Assembly: GCA_002361735.1 (NCBI GenBank) | Contig: DETS01000063.1 | Coordinates: forward strand, 1 to 9,719 | Source: Lachnospiraceae bacterium UBA3282 | Lineage (GTDB): Bacteria > Bacillota > Clostridia > Lachnospirales > Lachnospiraceae | Direction: 5' to 3' | DNA: 9,719 nt | Part shown: in pieces, positions 6,580 through 9,719 of the stretch | Layout: every line of letters begins with the position of its first letter | Position numbering within the stretch: position 1 is the stretch's first letter | Notes under the pieces: model-generated | The model's database searches: none | What the model was told of the DNA's origin: nothing | The model's input: the letters and a program-made list of their open reading frames with translations, nothing else | Program-made: the position numbers and the translations under genes

Positions 6580-6608
6580 TTGAAGCCGCAGAGAATCTGT
6601 GCTATACT
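6580..6608 (+). promoter_or_regulatory. Sigma-A promoter with extended -10 for yjfB
   Basis: TTGAAG (6580-6585) is followed after exactly 17 nt by TATACT (6603-6608), with TGC directly before the -10 (extended -10). Transcription would begin near 6615, leaving a leader of about 50 nt before the yjfB start. Spacing and both boxes are near consensus, making this the most convincing promoter in the window. Confidence 0.8.
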
Positions 6609-6658
6609 GTAGGTAGCGATAAACAATTCAAATGAAGAAGCTGACAAAGCTTCGGAAT

Positions 6659-6664
6659 GGAGGT
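6659..6664 (+). promoter_or_regulatory. Ribosome binding site deciding the yjfB start
   Basis: GGAGGT lies 4 nt before the ATG at 6669. An in-frame ATG at 6657 overlaps the start of this site and has none of its own, so the later ATG is the likely start. Confidence 0.75.
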
Positions 6665-6668
6665 AATT

Positions 6669-6860
6669 ATGGATATCGCAGGATTATCTATGGCCATGTC
6701 GTCCGCAAAGACGAATGACGCCTTCGGCGTAGCAATGCTCGCTAAGTCTCTGGATCAGGCGGAGACCACAGGCAGTCAGGTAGTCGGTATGATGGACGCA
6801 GCCGCAATGGAGCTGTCCGTGAATCCCCACATCGGAGGAAACTTCGATATGACAGTATAG
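6669..6860 (+). CDS. yjfB: YjfB family putative motility-associated small protein
   Basis: This 63-aa protein (MDIAGLSMAMSSAKTNDAFG...) matches the YjfB family: the MDIA-(x)-LSMxMS start, a helical middle, and the end SVNPHIGGNFDMTV typical of clostridial members. In Bacillus subtilis the family member belongs to the motility sigma factor regulon, which gave the name; the molecular role is not established. Here the promoter looks sigma-A-like, with an extended -10, and not sigma-D-like. It is a single-gene transcript: its own promoter at 6580-6608 and a strong hairpin terminator at 6927-6972. It is the only plus-strand gene of the window, divergent from the regulator operon and convergent with the CPBP protease gene. 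No signal peptide or membrane segment is visible. No flagellar gene is in the window, so a motility role here rests on family membership only. Confidence 0.88.
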   Translation: MDIAGLSMAMSSAKTNDAFGVAMLAKSLDQAETTGSQVVGMMDAAAMELSVNPHIGGNFDMTV

Positions 6861-6908
6861 GATAACACATGTTATTCTCACTTGCCAAAATTGGATCAGG
6901 CAGCGAAT

Positions 6909-6924
6909 CCGGCATAACTGCCGG
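6909..6924. repeat. Perfect 6-bp GC-rich hairpin before the yjfB terminator
   Basis: CCGGCA-TAAC-TGCCGG forms a perfect hairpin three bases before the large terminator stem. It has no U-run on either strand. It may stabilise the mRNA 3' end or be part of the same structured 3' region. Confidence 0.5.
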
Positions 6925-6926
6925 GA

Positions 6927-6984
6927 AATAACGACCATTTCGGAACCAAACCGTTCTGAAATGGTCGTTATTGATTTCTTTTGT
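6927..6984 (+). terminator. Strong intrinsic terminator of yjfB, possibly bidirectional
   Basis: A 20-nt arm (6927-6946) pairs with 6953-6972 around a 6-nt loop; the outer 15 pairs are perfect and the inner five include one G-U. The plus strand continues GATTTCTTTTG, a T-rich tail. Reading the other way, the stem ends in GTTATTTCCC, a poorer tail, but it lies 24 nt past the stop of the convergent CPBP gene and may also serve that gene. Confidence 0.88.
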
Positions 6985-6995
6985 ATCATTTTGGA

Positions 6996-8093
6996 TCACA
7001 TCAAAAACAACTCAAGGCTCATGAAACCCAGACACAGCACGATCGCCACAATGAGCGGCACCGTGACCAGAGATTCCTGTGGCTGCGGGCTCAGATTCTC
7101 TCCCATTGGCGGCTGCGGTCCCTGTCCTGTCTTGTCCTCCTTGTGCCCGCCAAACAACGCCTGCACCGCCTTCTGTCTCCCCTCGTTTTTCGCGATCCAG
7201 GCAACACAGCAGATGGCAATGGGTGTCGTGACTGCCGCGATCAACAGATAAACCGCGATCCCTGCCTGCAGCTGCACACTCGTCATCTCCGCCGCTGTCT
7301 CGTTCACGCTTTCCATATATGCGCTTCCTCCAATGGCTTTCGCCAGATACATCAGCACCACTTCATAGGAATTAAAGAACATATGGCAGACCACAGACGC
7401 CCACAGGCTGCCCGCCGCTTCCACCAAAAAGGCCAAAAAGATACCAAGCGCAAAGGCATAGACCGCCTGATTAAAATTCATATGCATCAGGCCGAACATA
7501 AGCGCCGAAAGCAGGATCGGCCAAACCCCGCGGCTGCGCTGCAACGCATTGCCTCCGCCGGCTGCAGGCTGCGGCTGCAGACTCCCATCCTGATAGGCGT
7601 AACTCCCGTATATGATCCCACGAAAAACAAACTCCTCGCAAAAAGGCGCCAAAATGCCGATCATAAAAAGCATCACGGGAAAGGGAAGCCTCAGGACATC
7701 TCCCTGCATTGCCGCCACCGCATTATCCGTAAAAAACAGCGTCAGGGCATTTAACACCGTCACAAACGGCATGAGCAGGAAAGTGCTGAGCATAATCATC
7801 AGAATGCTGGAAATCTTGATGCGGCAAAACGCAGTCGGGCGCACGGGCTGCGCCGCGGCTGCAGAGCCGTTCGCTGCAGGCTGCTGCATGGGTGCAGAGT
7901 CGTTCGCTGCAGGCTGCTGTCCGGCAAACAGCAAAAACAGAATCGCCGGTACCATCAGGATTGCCTCCGCAAAAAGAAAATTCACGATGATATTGATTTG
8001 AAAAAAAGCCCCAAAAACAGACAAAAGCAGTGACGCTGCGATATGTGTCAGAATCATCGTCAAAAACAATTGGTTCGCTCTTTTACTCGTCAT
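6996..8093 (-). CDS. CPBP family intramembrane metalloprotease (Rce1/Abi-like)
   Basis: This 365-aa multi-spanning membrane protein has all three CPBP motifs: EExxxR (E153, E154, R158), FxxxH (F200, H204, with N208) and HxxxN (H237, N241). Hydrophobic segments lie near 8-30, 35-57, 93-122, 136-151, 190-205, 210-230, 232-252, 275-300 and 344-362. Family members are integral membrane proteases related to Rce1; some are linked to bacteriocin maturation or immunity, but no bacteriocin gene is visible here, so the substrate is unknown. Two features are odd. A Gln-Pro-Ala-rich linker (58-83) is built from an 11-residue tandem repeat (QQPAAN[D/G]SA...), and a low-complexity insert (about 168-188, QPQPAAGGG) separates the first motif from the next helix. 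A Pro/Gln-rich stretch (about 303-342) precedes an extra C-terminal membrane segment. The start ATG has GAGGGA upstream; the preceding gene ends 56 nt earlier. Confidence 0.9.
   Translation of the reverse strand: MTSKRANQLFLTMILTHIAASLLLSVFGAFFQINIIVNFLFAEAILMVPAILFLLFAGQQPAANDSAPMQQPAANGSAAAAQPVRPTAFCRIKISSILMIMLSTFLLMPFVTVLNALTLFFTDNAVAAMQGDVLRLPFPVMLFMIGILAPFCEEFVFRGIIYGSYAYQDGSLQPQPAAGGGNALQRSRGVWPILLSALMFGLMHMNFNQAVYAFALGIFLAFLVEAAGSLWASVVCHMFFNSYEVVLMYLAKAIGGSAYMESVNETAAEMTSVQLQAGIAVYLLIAAVTTPIAICCVAWIAKNEGRQKAVQALFGGHKEDKTGQGPQPPMGENLSPQPQESLVTVPLIVAIVLCLGFMSLELFLM
7860..7919 (-). repeat. In-frame 27-nt direct repeat (33-nt period) in the CPBP gene
   Basis: Positions 7860-7886 and 7893-7919 are identical except one base, 33 nt apart, so each unit adds 11 codons. 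They encode the two copies of the Gln-Gln-Pro-Ala-Ala-Asn linker unit. The 12-base core GCTGCAGGCTGC recurs at about 7560-7571 in the second low-complexity loop of the same protein. Confidence 0.85.
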
Positions 8094-8149
8094 GTATCTT
8101 CCCTCAATCTATCCGTTTCCGCTGCCTCTTAAGTCTTGCGCTGCGGTTT

Positions 8150-8983
8150 TCATACGCGGCGTATCGCCTTTTCCGTGATGGTGATCTTCCCGGCTTTCAG
8201 CAGCCCTCCCACCGCGCGCTTGAACTCATTTTTACTCATTTGGGTCTCTCTGCGGATCACCTCGGGAGAAGCCTTGTCATTAAAAGGCAGCACCCCGTCG
8301 AAACTGTCTATGATCGCAAGCAGACGCTCGCCATCCTCCGCCATCTGCAGATAAGCCTTCTCCCGCAGGGAAAGATCCAGCTTCCCGTCCGGTTTCACCC
8401 CCGCGACGCGCGCTCTCACGGTATCTCCTACCCTGATCTCCCCGTAGATCTCCCGTTTGGGGATGAGACCCGAATACTGATCGTCCACCGCCACAAAAGC
8501 GCCGAAGTTATCACTGATCTCATAGACTGTTCCCGTCACATGGGCGTCTTTTAGATAACTGCTGTTATTTTTTAAGTAGGGGTAGACGTTCATGGTCGCG
8601 CAGAGTCTGTCCGACTTGTCGATATAGACAGCAACCAGCCACTCCTCGCCTACCGACACCCGTCCGGTCTGCTCCTTAAAAGGCAAAAACAGGTCTTTCT
8701 CCAGCCCCCAGTCCAGAAAGGCGCCGATCTTTCCGACCTCCGCCACCTTAAGCCTCCCCACCTCATGCAGGGTGAGCAGGGGACGGTTCGTGGTAGCGAT
8801 CAACCTGTCCTTGGAATCGCGGTACACAAAGACCTCTATCTCGTCGCCGATCTCAACGCCCTCGGGCACCTGCTTCCCCGGCAGGAGCACCTTGTCCTGC
8901 GCGTCCGCCGCCTCACCCAGATAGACGCCGAAATCCACCCTTTTTATGATCTGTAACGTCTGTATCTCACCTAACTGTATCAT
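8150..8983 (-). CDS. cvfB: CvfB-like S1 RNA-binding protein with C-terminal winged helix
   Basis: This 277-aa cytoplasmic protein matches the CvfB (conserved virulence factor B/YitL) layout: S1-like beta-barrel folds at about 3-65 and 72-132, a clearer S1 domain at about 145-207 (ending VKPDGKLDLSLREKA), and a winged-helix domain at about 215-275 (MSKNEFKRAVGGLLKAGKITI). In Staphylococcus aureus, CvfB binds RNA and affects virulence gene expression; in a commensal-type organism a general RNA-binding regulatory role is more likely, but targets are unknown. Length is normal. Its ATG overlaps the stop of the thioesterase gene (ATGA), with GGAGG within the last thioesterase codons, so the two are translationally coupled. 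The CPBP gene follows after 56 nt with no terminator seen between them, so the three may form one operon. Confidence 0.92.
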   Translation of the reverse strand: MIQLGEIQTLQIIKRVDFGVYLGEAADAQDKVLLPGKQVPEGVEIGDEIEVFVYRDSKDRLIATTNRPLLTLHEVGRLKVAEVGKIGAFLDWGLEKDLFLPFKEQTGRVSVGEEWLVAVYIDKSDRLCATMNVYPYLKNNSSYLKDAHVTGTVYEISDNFGAFVAVDDQYSGLIPKREIYGEIRVGDTVRARVAGVKPDGKLDLSLREKAYLQMAEDGERLLAIIDSFDGVLPFNDKASPEVIRRETQMSKNEFKRAVGGLLKAGKITITEKAIRRV

Positions 8984-9690
8984 TCCTGCACCTCCACAAC
9001 GCTGTACGGCGTCCCGTCCGCCTGATTCAGGCAGACCGTATAGCGCCTCCCGCCTTCTTCCATTGCCACAACGGGATGGATCTCATCCCCCAGCACCGCC
9101 TGGCTCTTGTACTCCACACGCAGCTGCCTGACCGTAAACTCTCTCGGGATGTAGTCCAGCGCCATGCGGACATACTGACCGTTATTGACATGGTGGTTCG
9201 TGTCCAGGTGATGAGGCTTGACCGTAAATGCCTCCATCTCCTGTCCGCCTTCCGGCACCTCGATCTTTCTGGGTGCATAATCCATCGGATATTTCTCCTC
9301 GGGCACATATCCTGCAAGCATATCCTCGTTCGGCTTTGCGGGACACATTTTTTCCCTGTCCATCAGTGTCCAGATCGAATTTGCCCAAGCCAGCGCTTCC
9401 CCCTCCTTTGTCTGCATAAAGAAATTACGAAAGCCTATGAAGCCGCGGAATTCATAGGGCAGCGTACCGACTACAACCCACTCGCCGTATTTCGGATACC
9501 GCCCGATACAGATCTGCCACGCGGACAGAAGCCATATCTGCCCGATTCGATCCATATATTCAAGCCCCAGCCCGATATCCTCGGAGTGGAACGTGGAACA
9601 GTCCTGAAAATAGTCCAACAGGGATTGCAGACTCAGGCGTCCGTCCTCCCCTACCTCGCTGTAACGTATCCTGCTGTCAAATGTGTACAT
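8980..9690 (-). CDS. Acyl-ACP thioesterase (FatA/FatB-like, double hotdog)
   Basis: This 236-aa cytoplasmic enzyme should release fatty acids from acyl-carrier protein. The N-terminal hotdog (about 2-130) starts with the typical YTFDSRIRYSEVGEDGRLS and contains WLLSAWQICIGRYPKYGEWVVV. The C-terminal hotdog holds the plant-like catalytic stretch D163-x-N165-x-H167-V-N-N (HHLDTNHHVNNGQY). In plant FatB a Glu in the LEYRREC segment also takes part; the aligned segment here is VEYKSQA, giving Gln (Q197), so that residue is not kept if the alignment is right. Length is usual for bacterial members. The start ATG has only a weak AGAGAG upstream. About 29 nt before it remain in the window, with a TATAGA that could be a -10 box; a matching -35 would lie near or outside the edge. 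The following cvfB-like gene overlaps by 4 nt. Confidence 0.92.
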   Translation of the reverse strand: MYTFDSRIRYSEVGEDGRLSLQSLLDYFQDCSTFHSEDIGLGLEYMDRIGQIWLLSAWQICIGRYPKYGEWVVVGTLPYEFRGFIGFRNFFMQTKEGEALAWANSIWTLMDREKMCPAKPNEDMLAGYVPEEKYPMDYAPRKIEVPEGGQEMEAFTVKPHHLDTNHHVNNGQYVRMALDYIPREFTVRQLRVEYKSQAVLGDEIHPVVAMEEGGRRYTVCLNQADGTPYSVVEVQE

Positions 9691-9719
9691 AAAATCTCTC
9701 TATACTTTCTTATTTATTT

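Noticed and set aside
6596..6622. Sigma-D (motility) promoter for yjfB, from AGCGATAA at 6615-6622
   Set aside because: No TAAA-type -35 at the needed distance, while TTGAAG-17-TATACT with extended -10 fits sigma-A far better.
6657..6668. Upstream ATG of yjfB (four extra residues)
   Set aside because: It overlaps the GGAGGT binding site that serves the ATG at 6669, and family members begin MDIA.
6981..7754. 257-aa plus-strand ORF
   Set aside because: Antisense to the CPBP gene and begins just after the terminator; composition is Arg/His/Gln-rich and shadow-like.
7860..7919. CRISPR-like direct repeats
   Set aside because: Only two units, 6-nt gap, in frame within a coding gene and encoding a protein linker repeat.

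Overview
The window looks like a chromosomal segment of a low-to-mid GC Gram-positive bacterium of the Clostridia, most likely Lachnospiraceae. The support is an FtsE-FtsX-M23-S41 cluster, a YjfB-like small protein, strong GGAGG-type ribosome binding sites, a sigma-A promoter with an extended -10, and a partial PD-(D/E)XK-type protein of a family I associate with Lachnospiraceae. The family assignment is inference; no rRNA or other phylogenetic marker is present.

Layout. Nearly everything is on the minus strand; only a 63-aa YjfB-like gene is on plus. Reading with minus-strand transcription (right to left): (a) 9690-6996 holds an acyl-ACP thioesterase, a CvfB-like S1/winged-helix RNA-binding protein joined to it by a 4-nt ATGA overlap, and a CPBP-family membrane protease. 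(b) 6860-6372 holds the plus-strand yjfB gene, with its promoter on the left and a 20-bp-stem terminator on the right, plus a strongly T-tract-phased intergenic region shared with the next operon. (c) 6359-934 is a tight operon: a PucR/CdaR-type regulator, a 48-aa unrecognised small ORF, ftsE, ftsX, a secreted coiled-coil M23 peptidase and a membrane-anchored S41/PDZ processing protease. (d) 933-762 is a hairpin-rich spacer. (e) 761-1 is a PD-(D/E)XK-like gene that runs off the left edge of the window, visibly more AT-rich than the rest.

How the genes work together. FtsE (ATPase) and FtsX (membrane part with a large extracytoplasmic loop) form a transporter-like complex that in other bacteria switches on a coiled-coil-bearing cell-wall hydrolase. 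The next gene encodes just such a protein, with an intact M23 metal site, so the operon reads as a self-contained ATP-driven peptidoglycan hydrolysis module. The S41 protease at its end could process or turn over an exported component. The regulator and the 48-aa protein at its head are the less expected parts.

I see no CRISPR array, insertion sequence, tRNA or rRNA. I do not see a clearly new multi-gene system. The most promising undescribed element is the 48-aa ORF translated immediately ahead of ftsE.
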